Origin: CAZWDO01 sp964632485 [NCBI: uncultured bacterium]
GTDB taxonomy: Bacteria > JAGOEH01
Assembly (NCBI GenBank): GCA_964632485.1
Contig: CAZWDO010000007.1
Coordinates: 85,867-149,866, forward strand
Length of the DNA stretch: 64,000 nucleotides
Reading direction: 5' to 3'
Part shown: piece after piece, positions 26,401 to 35,030 of the stretch
How the letters are laid out: each line of letters begins with the position of its first letter
Position numbering within the stretch: position 1 is the first letter of the stretch
Made by a program: the position numbers and the translations under genes
Notes under the pieces: generated by a model
The model's database searches: none
What the model was told of the DNA's origin: nothing
Seen by the model: the letters and a program-made list of their open reading frames with translations, nothing else

Positions 26401-27542
26401 TGATAGCTTCCCCACTGCAACAAAAATTTCAATACCGGGGAGATGTGGCAGGGAGTTTCACCATCCGTCGAACCGAGTCGGTTACCGCGCGACATGAGAC
26501 ACCAGGAGCCGACCCCCCAGGAGTCGTAACCATAGTCGTACAGATCTGGCAAACCCAAAGCATGTCCAAATTCATGGCAAAAAACGCCAATCGTCATCAT
26601 CGAGGAATCGACTTTCGTCTCCGGATCCATATTATAGGCATCGATCACCACTCCGTCATAACTGCGGGTATATCCGACTGCGGTGCTCAGTCCCCACATG
26701 TGGGACCAGATATAGTCATCTCCGGCGCCATCGGCCTCATCGGGTCCGGAATGAACGACAATCACGGCATCCAGATACCCATCGCCATCGTTATCATATT
26801 GCGAAAAATCGATACCCGCCGCTTCAGCCGCATCCACCGCCTCCACGACCAGATCACCGGCATGGGGGGCGTGGGGAAAATTGCTGTCTTCAGAATTCTC
26901 GCCGTAATAACGATACCCGTTCTGCGCGCGATACCAGCCTCGAACATCAACCGATACATCCAAATCTCCATACGACACTTCCTGATAATAATCCTTGAAA
27001 CTGCCCGTGCCGTTATATCCCGGCTGGTTCATCAGTGAATCAAAATTCTCCGCGCTGTATCGCCCCGGCAGATCGGGAAACTCAATGAGCAACATCAATA
27101 CCCGTTGCGTCTGCGGAACCGCTTTTTTATTCAGTCCCCGCAGTTCAATTTTTTTTAACAAACTCTTAAATAAATTTTGACGCGTTTGCATGACCGGTGA
27201 GTGTTCAAACCATTCATCGCCGGGCCGCAAATGTTTAGATTTATCATTCAAATGCTGGCGTTCGTTCGGGGAGCGTTGCTGCTCATCATTCATTTTTTGA
27301 CCGCTTGCGCGTAAAGAACCATCAGAAGCTTTCTCCGCGTATTTCCACCATCCATCCTCATCCCGCTTAATCGTATATCCATCCAGCGTCTCATGCCAAT
27401 GACAAAACTCATCACCCATCAAATATACCTCAATACCGGTTCCATCCGGCTGCGTAATCCTCACCGGTTTCTCGGTCGCTGGCACAGCCCACAGCGCCTG
27501 GTACCATACTGCCAAAATTATAAATGCAAAAATACGCATCAT
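23457..27542 (-). CDS. Secreted M6-family metalloprotease with type IX sorting domain
   Basis: This 1361-residue protein is the largest in the window. It has a signal peptide (about 1-20), a propeptide-like N-terminal part, and an M6 (immune inhibitor A-like) catalytic domain with HEFGHALGLPD at 323-333 and a following GSWCLMS. Long beta-rich, Ig-like regions with CARDB-type segments (repeated VYYDGF/LYLDDQ and 'NNVYERSFT'-like endings, twice in tandem) fill about 560-1270. The last ~80 residues (FPNPFNPTTMIEF to RKLMLIK) are a textbook type IX secretion sorting domain, so it is exported across the outer membrane and anchored or released. AGGAGGAG precedes the ATG and a good promoter lies upstream. 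It is probably a digestive or adhesive surface protease. Confidence 0.95.
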   Translation of the reverse strand: MMRIFAFIILAVWYQALWAVPATEKPVRITQPDGTGIEVYLMGDEFCHWHETLDGYTIKRDEDGWWKYAEKASDGSLRASGQKMNDEQQRSPNERQHLNDKSKHLRPGDEWFEHSPVMQTRQNLFKSLLKKIELRGLNKKAVPQTQRVLMLLIEFPDLPGRYSAENFDSLMNQPGYNGTGSFKDYYQEVSYGDLDVSVDVRGWYRAQNGYRYYGENSEDSNFPHAPHAGDLVVEAVDAAEAAGIDFSQYDNDGDGYLDAVIVVHSGPDEADGAGDDYIWSHMWGLSTAVGYTRSYDGVVIDAYNMDPETKVDSSMMTIGVFCHEFGHALGLPDLYDYGYDSWGVGSWCLMSRGNRLGSTDGETPCHISPVLKFLLQWGSYHLVMSDQNGVAIPPYASDGDYYILASNGDYSGLQTYTGELFIAENRQKTGFDSGLPGHGLLVWHIDMDRFVYNFSRPNEDQNHKSVDVEEADGKNDLDFRPGGNHGDGGDPFPGTSLNTKFDWSSNPNSRFYTQVISQIAVSGITERNDTIIANLLVNDHSAVYPDLSAGNNCAGWSDAILLSRVPGVLPISESFDSAGTFYIHSAIQNTGDDTLTIPGNIPVWQLYLDDQLIRDIRNYDFTQELAVQYHDNQPRGVSQCWDGEAVGVIFDLSMFENATLEKVDFNHFNAYCPGTSLYNLHVLDWENMRWIGHIDSLTAEETSALAVWETGIELGSLAGADQVGIFVEPLTPDSSFYDEDEIIVYYPSVSVDRSLDQGTRNYYCAINDPFSSYYSYFEGDLLINLWIRADGIDGLAKAPVISSSAAPKIDKIEKSMKHPRRSRKISVKNPLPQYRYLNIGAAIAFDSLLAPGECLADIDSTGIYLETGNYQLTMLIDPHGKLDSLASGNNLYSRQITVSKPVEGDLRPSAECYLTDPVILTGNDSSWVDIDSVGGLPAGAYYYATEITLEGDDPVLFYDNESIWKVYYDGFPILRLGWWNYSEPYKIQYHDNNPTSAFFQRWNEGFGTIFSLDNFGENVELLSLEFAHYGFGIFSGPSNFKVHIFDVINMQPIFSSNTLQAKDAYSQIEWDTVSFDSLVVNIPAIGVFIEPLSGSIIDDAYPAIMTDATPVAFPQTQYVINLNNPFESPQDVYYENQEMGDFIMNLWIKVNDEKFMAKRIPWPAKPSDASRIASGLNKLQSRNRRVPLSALPKPRLETVYLNLQPGAIPNENYLSPGCFSHNPHPLVLSEGQHVLRIQCDPDDVIVESDEENNVYERSFTILPVTVEELDQLVPRQSFMNQNFPNPFNPTTMIEFGLSTPGHVRIALYNLLGEQVSILFEGEKAAGNYKLQIDARSLPSGVYFYRIESVDFQTSRKLMLIK

Positions 27543-27572
27543 TTAAAACTCCTCCTGTTAAATTTTTAACAT

Positions 27573-27601
27573 AATATAATTCCATTTTATAGCTAAGTCA
27601 A
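27573..27601 (-). promoter_or_regulatory. Promoter of the M6 protease gene
   Basis: On the minus strand TTGACT (27601-27596), 17 bases, TATATT (27578-27573), ~30 bases upstream of the ATG. Confidence 0.75.
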
Positions 27602-27710
27602 GTTTTTTTTTATTTAAATCAACTATGTAGCGAGATCGGTGATGCCACTCCTACTCACTTTTTTTATGCTGAAACGGAATGATGTTAAAAAATTCTTAAT
27701 TTTTTTTACC

Positions 27711-27739
27711 TTGACATTAGGAAGAATCTGCCCTATTAT
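27711..27739 (+). promoter_or_regulatory. Promoter of the beta-helix protein gene
   Basis: TTGACA (27711-27716), 17 bases, TATTAT (27734-27739), followed by an ~80-base leader to the ATG at 27825. Confidence 0.8.
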
Positions 27740-27824
27740 AAAATTGACCGGCATTCCAAATCGTTTCATAAATTACCAAAATTTGTGAATTATGCAAATG
27801 TGTAAAAACAAAAAGGAGAATAGT

Positions 27825-29153
27825 ATGAGAACACTAAGCGTCAGGTATGTGATTTTTTGTACCATCTGTATTTTAGCGGCTGGAGTTTGGCTGCAAGCGG
27901 CGGATTTGTATGTATCAAAAGAAAAAGGCGACAACCAGAATCCCGGAACAAAAGAAGCGCCTTATAAAAACCTCGAGTCGGCGTTGAAATCAGCTCAGTC
28001 TGGAGACCGTATCCATGTCGCCCAGGGCAATTACACGGGTTTGCGAGATAAAGGGTATATGGAAGCCCCTCTACCCGTTGAGCTTTTAGGGGGTTATTCA
28101 TCCGATTTTTCCACTCGTGATATCGTAAAATTTGCCTCCACAATAATTCCATCGCGCGAGTCAGGCGCAAGCGGACGCAAACCGCTCCTCAGCATACTGA
28201 ATGTCCCCGTGGGAACTGTATTCATTCTCGATGGATTCATCTTCGATCGAGGTGAGCAGAATGCCTATTCACCCAAAGAATCAGTGATTGAAGGATTGAG
28301 CGGACGGATTATGAGCGCTACAGAAAAACCGTTAACAGGTCCCAGTACCGTAGAAGAACCGTTAATATGCTTTACAAACAAAGTAAATGCCAAAATTGAA
28401 GGTGAATTGATTATCCGCAATTGTGTGTTTCTAAATGGACATTTTGGCATTCAAGGAAGCTTTAAAAAAGGAACCGTTAGAATCATCAACAATATTTTTA
28501 TTGCCAATAAAATGGCTGCGATCGAAATATTCGGCCTTGGGGGCAAAAAGGGGCCGAGAGGGCCAATAGAAAAAGACGGCAATGTTGAGATCGCCCATAA
28601 CTCTATTCTGTTTACATGGAGCCGTTTGAAAGATTTTGGCGATATGGGATATGGAATCCGGGTGATGACTATGGTATCATACGATATCCACGATAATTTG
28701 ATTGGCTGCAATATTTTCACCGGCATCGACCACACCCGGAACAATCTGAATGAATGGGTAAAAATCGATAACAACGTTATTTTTATGAACAAGCAAGCGC
28801 CGCTTTTGTATGTCGAACCCGGGACGTCGGCGGCAGGAAAAATGGAGCGGGTAAAAATTGAAGATATGAATGCTGATTTGGGATTGGCAAGCTGCAAGGG
28901 AAATACCGATCAGATAAGCAAAAAATTACCGGTCAATAAACTTTATTTCGAAAATTTTCTAAGCGCCCGCTATAGTGAAACTGCGGATTTTGATCCAAAC
29001 TCATCCGCAAATGTGATGCGCGAAGTCATGGGATTGCCCAAACAAGGCAAATTGACCACTAAAGTAAGTATGTTTGCCAACCGATACCCGATGAAAGACG
29101 CCCTGGAACTTTTCGGGGCATTGCCCAATGCAGGCGCTCAAAAGCCGCAATAA
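27825..29153 (+). CDS. Secreted right-handed beta-helix protein (DUF1565-like)
   Basis: The ATG at 27825 is chosen for its AAAAAGGAG site; a longer frame from 27792 lacks one. The 442-residue product has a signal peptide (about 1-26) and then DLYVSKEKGDNQNPGTKEAPYKNLESAL, the typical entry of DUF1565/right-handed parallel beta-helix proteins. Repeating ladder motifs follow (IRNCVFLNG, IINNIFIANKMAAIEI, IAHNSILFTWS, IDNNVIFMN). Such helices usually bind or cleave polysaccharides (pectate lyase fold), but no catalytic residues can be assigned. It is monocistronic, with its own promoter and terminator. Confidence 0.88.
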   Translation: MRTLSVRYVIFCTICILAAGVWLQAADLYVSKEKGDNQNPGTKEAPYKNLESALKSAQSGDRIHVAQGNYTGLRDKGYMEAPLPVELLGGYSSDFSTRDIVKFASTIIPSRESGASGRKPLLSILNVPVGTVFILDGFIFDRGEQNAYSPKESVIEGLSGRIMSATEKPLTGPSTVEEPLICFTNKVNAKIEGELIIRNCVFLNGHFGIQGSFKKGTVRIINNIFIANKMAAIEIFGLGGKKGPRGPIEKDGNVEIAHNSILFTWSRLKDFGDMGYGIRVMTMVSYDIHDNLIGCNIFTGIDHTRNNLNEWVKIDNNVIFMNKQAPLLYVEPGTSAAGKMERVKIEDMNADLGLASCKGNTDQISKKLPVNKLYFENFLSARYSETADFDPNSSANVMREVMGLPKQGKLTTKVSMFANRYPMKDALELFGALPNAGAQKPQ

Positions 29154-29198
29154 CTTGGGTATGGCGATCAGCCGCACTCAATCTATTTATCAAATAAA

Positions 29199-29229
29199 AA
29201 AGCCCGCAATGTCTGAAGTTGCGGGCTTT
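29199..29229. terminator. Bidirectional terminator between convergent genes
   Basis: AAAGCCCGCAA (29199-29209) and TTGCGGGCTTT (29219-29229) form a perfect 11-bp stem with a 9-base loop. It has an A run on its left and a short T run on its right, and lies between the beta-helix gene (+) and the S9 peptidase gene (-), so it can serve both. Confidence 0.85.
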
Positions 29230-29355
29230 CCAAAAAACCTGACAAGCTTAGTTATTTAAAGAATTCCACTCTGATAATCATCTATTCAACAGAGTTCTTA
29301 CCATAAAATTACTGTGCGTCTAAAATTTCAGGTTATTTATTTCCTTTTTGATATT

Positions 29356-31278
29356 CTATTTAGCGGAATCAATGACCATCTCTATCTTTCCGCCCAGGTT
29401 TTTCCCCAGGAACTCTTCCATCGCCCGATAAAAATCGAAACGATTTTCTTCATTTCTGAATCCATGGCCTTCATTTTCCTTAACCATATAGGGTACATCG
29501 ATTCCACGAGCTTTCAAGGCTTCTACAATCTGTTCGGATTCCGCTTTTTTCACGCGCGGATCATTGGCGCCCTGAGCGATTAAAAGCGGAGTTTGGATGC
29601 GGTCAGCATGAAATACTGGCGATACTTCCCATAGCAACAGGCTATCTGCTTTTGGATCGCCCACCATTTCATAAAACATCTGCCGCATGGGTTCCCAATA
29701 GGGTGGAATTGTTTCAAGCAGAGTGAAAATATTGGAAACGCCCACATAATCGATTCCACAGGCATAAAGTTCCGGCGTTAAAGTCAAACCGGCCAGCACT
29801 GCATACCCTCCATAGGACCCGCCGTAGATACCGATTTTAGTGGAGTCCGCTATTCCCTGTTGGATTAACCAATTGGCAGCATCGGTAATATCATCCTGCA
29901 TTTCTTTGCCCCATTTTTTAAAACCTGCTTCCCAAAAAGCGCGCCCATAGCCGACGGAACCGCGGAAATTCATCTGCAATACGGCGTATCCGCGATTCGC
30001 TAAAAACTGAACTTCAGGGTTAAATCCCCAATTATCCCGCGCCCAGGGACCTCCGTGTGGATTAATCACTACCGGTAAACTTTTTGCTTCCATTCCTGCC
30101 GGCAACGTTAAATACCCATGAATCGTCATGCCATCCCGCGACTGGTAGGAGATCGGTTTCATTTCAGCCATTTTGGATTCATCCAACCAGGGGCTGACTT
30201 CTGTCAATTTCTTTAAATTTTTGGATTCCATATCATAAAAATAATAGGCGCCCAAGGACCGATCACTATACGTTCTTACAAGACAACGGGTTTCTTCGCG
30301 ATTCATACTGGTGACGACGGCTTCATATCCCGGTAACTTTGCTTCAATATCCTGTTGCAACTGCTTGCGGGTATCGTCAAAAAACTCATAGTGTCTTTTA
30401 TCCGTAATATAACCTACACCCGTGATAATTTTACGTTTATCGGAACGCAACAAAGTGGCAACATCCACTTCGGGATGCTCATATATCGTTTCCAATTCTT
30501 TGGCATTGGCAATATCATACTTGATAATCGCAGCTTTATCGCGTCCCAGATTCGAGGATACATATAGATTTTGATTATCATAAGTAAAAAAAAGCGGCGC
30601 CACCGTTTCTTTAAAATTAGTGGTCAATACACTTTTAAAGGGTTCAGACTCTGCTGCCCGATAAAGCAGACTTGAATTCACGCCATCAGTAGTAACAGCA
30701 ACTCGCAATTTACCATCATGATCGGTGACCCATTCGGTTACATTCCCCGGATTTTCAGCAATCACGGACATTTCAGCAGTGACGATATTGATGCGGTAAA
30801 CATCGAAAACGCGAGGGTCGCGCTGATTCATAGCGATCAGCATTTCATCGTCATTATCTTTGAGATCATCGACGATTTCCACCCGGGTATTTTCAAACGG
30901 AGTTAATTCTTTATAATTAGCGCCGTTAATATCAACCACAAAAAGATGAAAATTTTCATTGCCGCCCTGATCCTGCAAATAGGCAATCCGTTGATTTCCA
31001 GCCCAAAAATAGCGAATAATATCGCGGGAAGTAGCTTTTGTGACCTGCACCGCGCTATCGCTGTCAATCGATTGCACAAAAACATTCAAACGAGTCTCCC
31101 ATGGCCGTAAAAAAGCCACTTGTCCGCCATCCGGAGATAATTGAAAATAAGTCTTTTCAGGATTGCGGAAAAAATCCTTCATCGGTATTAATGTCGTGGC
31201 TGTTTTCTTAGCGCCGCAATAAATAAAAAGGCCGAGGATCAAACCAATCAAAGCCATCAATACAAAACAACGTCGCAT
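29356..31278 (-). CDS. S9-family prolyl oligopeptidase-type peptidase, exported
   Basis: The start is placed at the ATG at 31278, five bases after AGGAG, rather than a GTG two codons earlier. The 640-residue product has an N-terminal signal (MRRCFVLMALIGLILGLFIYC; the Cys may be lipidated), a beta-propeller domain (about 40-370) and a C-terminal alpha/beta hydrolase domain with the S9 nucleophile in YGGSYGGYA, the Asp in QGANDPRV and the His in NEGHGF. GFLTLPAGM-like entry (GYLTLPAGM) and NPHGGPWARD match the dipeptidyl/acylaminoacyl peptidase branch. It would trim peptides in the periplasm and fits with the POT peptide transporter at 35-37 kb. Confidence 0.93.
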   Translation of the reverse strand: MRRCFVLMALIGLILGLFIYCGAKKTATTLIPMKDFFRNPEKTYFQLSPDGGQVAFLRPWETRLNVFVQSIDSDSAVQVTKATSRDIIRYFWAGNQRIAYLQDQGGNENFHLFVVDINGANYKELTPFENTRVEIVDDLKDNDDEMLIAMNQRDPRVFDVYRINIVTAEMSVIAENPGNVTEWVTDHDGKLRVAVTTDGVNSSLLYRAAESEPFKSVLTTNFKETVAPLFFTYDNQNLYVSSNLGRDKAAIIKYDIANAKELETIYEHPEVDVATLLRSDKRKIITGVGYITDKRHYEFFDDTRKQLQQDIEAKLPGYEAVVTSMNREETRCLVRTYSDRSLGAYYFYDMESKNLKKLTEVSPWLDESKMAEMKPISYQSRDGMTIHGYLTLPAGMEAKSLPVVINPHGGPWARDNWGFNPEVQFLANRGYAVLQMNFRGSVGYGRAFWEAGFKKWGKEMQDDITDAANWLIQQGIADSTKIGIYGGSYGGYAVLAGLTLTPELYACGIDYVGVSNIFTLLETIPPYWEPMRQMFYEMVGDPKADSLLLWEVSPVFHADRIQTPLLIAQGANDPRVKKAESEQIVEALKARGIDVPYMVKENEGHGFRNEENRFDFYRAMEEFLGKNLGGKIEMVIDSAK

Positions 31279-31789
31279 AATCACTCCTGGTTAAAGTTAA
31301 AAAATAATAGTCTCTCCCTACCTGTTTTGCAACGATAAAATAAATTTCCAGGCAAAAGGCCAAAACCCCTCTCCAGCCTACTGAGCAAAATCATCATACC
31401 CAGCCGAACAATTTCCCCATCTTGTGGAAACCCAAACCCAATCTGCAAGACAAGCTATAATCAATCGGTTATTTTAAGTTTTAATTATTTGTGCTACCTT
31501 ATTAACTTATACCTTAAAATCGCAAGTAACAGATGATGAACCTTGAAAACTCAAGAATCAGAATATTCAGAAAAAACCCCCGGCTGGAGATGCGGTGTCC
31601 GAACAGATAAATCTGATTGGTCATCGTGCGATGAATTACCGATTCAATATCAGATCAAATACAATTTTTAGGTTGTAATAGATACATGCTTTAAGTCTGA
31701 AAGAATTTCCCTTTCAATCCCACAAAAGGGAATTGAAAGGGAAAAAGGCAGACTATCCGTTGATACTTAATAATAATAAGATAAAAGCA
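31279..31789. other. Intergenic region without a gene
   Basis: No convincing ORF is seen. The right-hand end of the gap to the peptidase carries a probable minus-strand promoter (TTGCAA, 17 bases, TATTAT just upstream of the S9 gene). Near the other end is an imperfect inverted repeat at 31706-31744 that may end the outer-membrane protein transcript. The rest is AT-rich and unassigned. Confidence 0.5.
31706..31744 (-). terminator. Inverted repeat, likely terminator of the barrel protein gene
   Basis: TTTCCCTTTCAAT (31706-31718) pairs with ATTGAAAGGGAAA (31732-31744), with additional CCC/GGG pairing inside. On the minus strand it follows the stop of the gene at 31790, with a T-containing tail, so it probably ends that transcript. 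Confidence 0.55.
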
Positions 31790-32431
31790 TTAAAAATAGC
31801 GGACAAAGGTAAATCGTGAGACCATGTGATTATCGGCTTTGTTATCGACCCCCAGGAATACCAGAATCGAATTATTTTCGCCATAGGTAGGGAAACTAAT
31901 GGCGCCGCCGAATTGAAGCGAAGCCAGGCTTTCTTCGGCATCATCGGAAAGGTCCATGGTCAATTCGACCTGGGGACCAATTGCCAGCCAATCTGTCAGG
32001 CTGTAGGTCGCATAATAACGGCCGTAAAAATAGGGATAATCTTTAGTGGAAGCCAATACACCATGCCCGTAAATATTCCAGGCCTCAAAATAAAGCTTAT
32101 CCATCGACGAATAAAAATAAAGCTGCGGCAGCAGGTATTCCGTTTCACCACTGCTCAGGTTCATGTAGGAACCGAACATGGGGCAGATATCCAGTTTGCC
32201 GTCCGCAAACGAAAAATAGGGTCCGATTTCCATTTCGAAGCCATTGCCATCGGGAAAATAGATTATTTCATGCGCTAACGTTAAACTTCCCATTTTGTTC
32301 TGGCCGCCAAACCATAGGCCGAATCCAGCCGCTTCGCCGTCTACACGCATAAAGCTTGATTCCATCTGGGCATTCACAACTACCGCCAATGTCAAACTGA
32401 ACACAATTGCCATCAAAGCCAAACGCTTCAT
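31790..32431 (-). CDS. Putative outer-membrane beta-barrel protein
   Basis: The start at 32431 follows GGAAGGAG. The 213-residue product has a signal peptide (MKRLALMAIVFSLTLAVVVNA) and then alternating short beta strands rich in aromatic residues (YFYSSMDKLYFEAWNIYGHG, YYATYSLTDWLAIGPQVELTM), ending in FTFVRYF with a terminal Phe, as expected for outer-membrane barrels. I do not recognise a named family. It stands alone with its own promoter and a likely terminator. Confidence 0.7.
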   Translation of the reverse strand: MKRLALMAIVFSLTLAVVVNAQMESSFMRVDGEAAGFGLWFGGQNKMGSLTLAHEIIYFPDGNGFEMEIGPYFSFADGKLDICPMFGSYMNLSSGETEYLLPQLYFYSSMDKLYFEAWNIYGHGVLASTKDYPYFYGRYYATYSLTDWLAIGPQVELTMDLSDDAEESLASLQFGGAISFPTYGENNSILVFLGVDNKADNHMVSRFTFVRYF

Positions 32432-32559
32432 AGCATCTCCTTCCAAAAAAAAGGGTTAATTCCCAATCCCTTACATCCGGTAAACACCCGCAAATCAAAA
32501 TCCACTTGGGGGATTGAGACAATTTTTAACCGCGCACATTGCAGTTAATCCTATAGTTT

Positions 32560-32588
32560 AATATAAATATAAAAATTAAATTTGTCAA
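32560..32588 (-). promoter_or_regulatory. Promoter of the barrel protein gene
   Basis: On the minus strand TTGACA (32588-32583), 17 bases, TATATT (32565-32560), with a ~125-base leader to the ATG at 32431. Confidence 0.7.
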
Positions 32589-32722
32589 ATATTGTTTTAT
32601 TCAACGATTAAAATAATTAATGGAAATCTGTCCCTCAGTCAAGAGTCTATTTCTCCTCATAATTCGGGAGATCAAAAAAAACTATATCGCTAAATATATT
32701 TATTGATAAATGAAGTTTTTCC

Positions 32723-32751
32723 TTGACAAGCTGCATTGCATCGCTTATAAT
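32723..32751 (+). promoter_or_regulatory. Promoter upstream of the DHH phosphoesterase, with long leader
   Basis: TTGACA (32723-32728), 17 bases, TATAAT (32746-32751): both hexamers match consensus exactly. The next gene on this strand starts at 32987, leaving a leader of about 230 bases. The rest of the 32432-32986 gap holds no convincing ORF. Confidence 0.75.
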
Positions 32752-32986
32752 TCGTTTAGAGTATGCCTGGCTGATAAATAAATAAAAATGTTTTGCAGCG
32801 ACTAAATGATGTTGAACTGGATTCGGCAGATTATCTAACGCCATTGTATCCAAACGTTTTAATTAGATTGTGACAGGTATGCGGAATATGAAATTTCATA
32901 TTATGATACGCGTTTGACATCGGGTTTTCCGTACAGCACCCGAACGAAACGATACTGTTTTGTGATTTAAAAGAAAGGAGCGCACG

Positions 32987-33907
32987 ATGCGTCTTTTAAC
33001 CCGTTCAGATTTTGATGGATTAGGTTGCGCCGCCCTACTCAAGGAAATGGGCTTGGTTGATGAAATAAAATTCGTTCATCCGAAAGACATTCAGGACGGT
33101 TTGGTGGAAGTGAATGAAAATGATGTTTTAACCAATATTCCCTATGTCAAGGGTTGCGGACTCTGGTTCGACCATCATTCAAGTGAGCAGGAACGAAAGA
33201 ATTACGGTGATTTCAAAGGCCTCAGTGATACAAAAGCGCCCAGCGCCGCCCATGTGATCTATGAATATTATGGCGGTCGTGAACGCTTTCCGGACGCCCA
33301 TATTCAGGATTTAGTGGCTGCTGTGGATAAAGCGGATTCAGCAAATTTTACAGTCGATGAAATTCTTAATCCTAAAGGCTGGGTTTTATTATCTTTCATC
33401 ATGGACCCCCGAACGGGTTTAGGTCGCTATAAAGATTACCGCATTGGTAACTATGGCTTGATGATGGATATGATTGATTACTGCCGTTTAAATACTATTG
33501 ATGAAATATTAGCAAACGCCGATGTCAAGGAAAGAATCAATCGTTATTTTGAACAAGACAAATTGTTCCGGGAGATGATCCTGAAAAATAGTCAGGTTGT
33601 CAACAATCTTGTAGTGCTTGATTTACGCAATCAAGAAGAAATCTATACGGGCAATCGATTCCTCATTTATAGCTTATATCCTGAACAAAACATTTCCATG
33701 CAGATCATTTGGGGTTTCCGCAAACAAAATGTCGTTATCACTTGCGGACACAGTATTATCCAACGAAATTCACAAACCAATGTCGGTTCTTTAATGCTAA
33801 AATATGGCGGAGGTGGACATTACAAAGTTGGAACCTGCCAAGTACCGCACGCTGATGCCGAACGTATCATCAAGGAAGTTATCGATCAAATCACAATGGA
33901 TGGTTGA
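32987..33907 (+). CDS. DHH-family phosphoesterase (exopolyphosphatase/NrnA-like)
   Basis: The 306-residue protein belongs to the DHH superfamily, whose members degrade short oligonucleotides, cyclic dinucleotide products or polyphosphate using two metal ions. The N-terminal motif is SDFDGLGCAALL (residues 7-18), the name-giving DHH motif is in WFDHHSSE, and the C-terminal DHHA1-type glycine motif is YGGGGHYKVGTC. It lacks the spacing of RecJ and is closest to the stand-alone group often annotated as exopolyphosphatase-related. AAAGGAG precedes the ATG. The substrate cannot be settled by sequence; an nanoRNase or pApA-degrading role would suit the c-di-AMP hydrolase elsewhere in the window. 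Confidence 0.85.
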   Translation: MRLLTRSDFDGLGCAALLKEMGLVDEIKFVHPKDIQDGLVEVNENDVLTNIPYVKGCGLWFDHHSSEQERKNYGDFKGLSDTKAPSAAHVIYEYYGGRERFPDAHIQDLVAAVDKADSANFTVDEILNPKGWVLLSFIMDPRTGLGRYKDYRIGNYGLMMDMIDYCRLNTIDEILANADVKERINRYFEQDKLFREMILKNSQVVNNLVVLDLRNQEEIYTGNRFLIYSLYPEQNISMQIIWGFRKQNVVITCGHSIIQRNSQTNVGSLMLKYGGGGHYKVGTCQVPHADAERIIKEVIDQITMDG

Positions 33908-33960
33908 ATAAAAGAGATCCGACCTCGTCTGCAGCCGTTACTTCCAGCGTGGAAGCCTTA

Positions 33961-33990
33961 GAAAAATTCCGATACAAAAGGATCGGAATT
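33961..33990 (-). terminator. Terminator of plsC
   Basis: AATTCCGAT (33965-33973) and ATCGGAATT (33982-33990) form a perfect 9-bp stem with an 8-base loop; read on the minus strand it is followed by a T run. It lies ~100 bases after the plsC stop and just after the convergent DHH gene. Confidence 0.75.
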
Positions 33991-34090
33991 CAGCCGATTA
34001 GTATGGGTTGAACACGCTGGGGACTATTTGAAAATTCAATGAGTTTTGGTCTATGAAAATTGATGAAAATGGACTAATTATAAACGGGGA

Positions 34091-34816
34091 TCAACTGATA
34101 TCGGCGTTTAAATGATTAACTATTATAGAATAGATATATTCATGAATTTTCTTTTTAGTTTCTTCATTTAGTGTCTCTACGGCAATTGGCTCTAGAATCG
34201 TTAATCGTACACTCCCGGCTTGAATACGGTGATGTTTTTCTTTCAGTTTCCAGGTTCCGTCAATGCAAAGCGGGATAATCCACCCCCCGGCCGATAAAGG
34301 TAAATGGAAACTCCCTTTTTTAAAAATACCCGGTTGCCGTGAACGGCTGCGCGTCCCTTCCGGAAAGATGACCAACGCATGGCCATCCCGAATATTTTGC
34401 GCTCCTTGATGAATTACCCTCAAAGCTGCCCGTACATTTTTACGATCCAGAAAAATACAATGCAAAGCGCGCATCCAAACATTGACAATTGGGAATAATT
34501 TGAGCTCTTTTTTGGCAATAAAGCCCACTATCCTCGGAATGTAACCGATAATCAACGGAATATCAAAACTGCCCTGGTGATTGCTGACGAAACAAATCTG
34601 AGAGGACGCGGGTAATCGCTCAAGTCCAGCGACGGTAACAGTGGCTCCAGCGGCCCACAATAACAGACGTCCCCATATTGTGGAACATATTCCCGCATAT
34701 TTAGCGGCCAAATCGTTTCGTTTAATGCTATAAAGGATGCCATAGGGTAGTAACAGCGGAATAGTGATCACCATAAACACCCAAAAAAAAGAATACCAAA
34801 ATAGAGTACGTATCAT
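34091..34816 (-). CDS. plsC: 1-acyl-sn-glycerol-3-phosphate acyltransferase
   Basis: PlsC adds the second acyl chain to make phosphatidic acid in the inner membrane. The 241-residue protein has a hydrophobic N-terminus (about 5-28) and the acyltransferase motifs: NHQGSFDIPLI (HX4D), the region KNVRAAL, and FPEGTRSRS, followed by a late PLCIDGTWKL. Length matches the family. It stands alone on the minus strand with its own terminator. The start has no strong ribosome site but the frame and length fit. Confidence 0.93.
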   Translation of the reverse strand: MIRTLFWYSFFWVFMVITIPLLLPYGILYSIKRNDLAAKYAGICSTIWGRLLLWAAGATVTVAGLERLPASSQICFVSNHQGSFDIPLIIGYIPRIVGFIAKKELKLFPIVNVWMRALHCIFLDRKNVRAALRVIHQGAQNIRDGHALVIFPEGTRSRSRQPGIFKKGSFHLPLSAGGWIIPLCIDGTWKLKEKHHRIQAGSVRLTILEPIAVETLNEETKKKIHEYIYSIIVNHLNADIS

Positions 34817-34975
34817 ATATGCTAAATATGATGATCCGGTATCACCGAATAAAAGTTATTAATAGTTTCTCTCAACTTACTCAAACATCAACTCGACAGA
34901 TGCCAAAATCTTTCGACGCCCATCAATTTACATTGACGCTATCTCGAAACAGATTTCTCACAATTCATTCAATAC

Positions 34976-35009
34976 CGCAATCCGACCGGTTTAAACCAGT
35001 CGGATTGCG
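34976..35009. repeat. Strong inverted repeat after the peptide transporter gene
   Basis: CGCAATCCGACCGG (34976-34989) pairs with CCAGTCGGATTGCG (34996-35009), 13 of 14 positions, around a TTTAAA loop. It is 20 bases after the transporter stop. Neither strand has a T run directly after the stem, so it is not a standard terminator; it may stabilise the mRNA 3' end. Confidence 0.75.
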
Positions 35010-35030
35010 AAAAAACAAATACAGCGATAA

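Noticed and set aside
32647-32853. A 68-codon minus-strand frame starting with TTG
   Set aside because: No ribosome site, and a consensus promoter on the opposite strand lies inside it. It looks like a chance frame.
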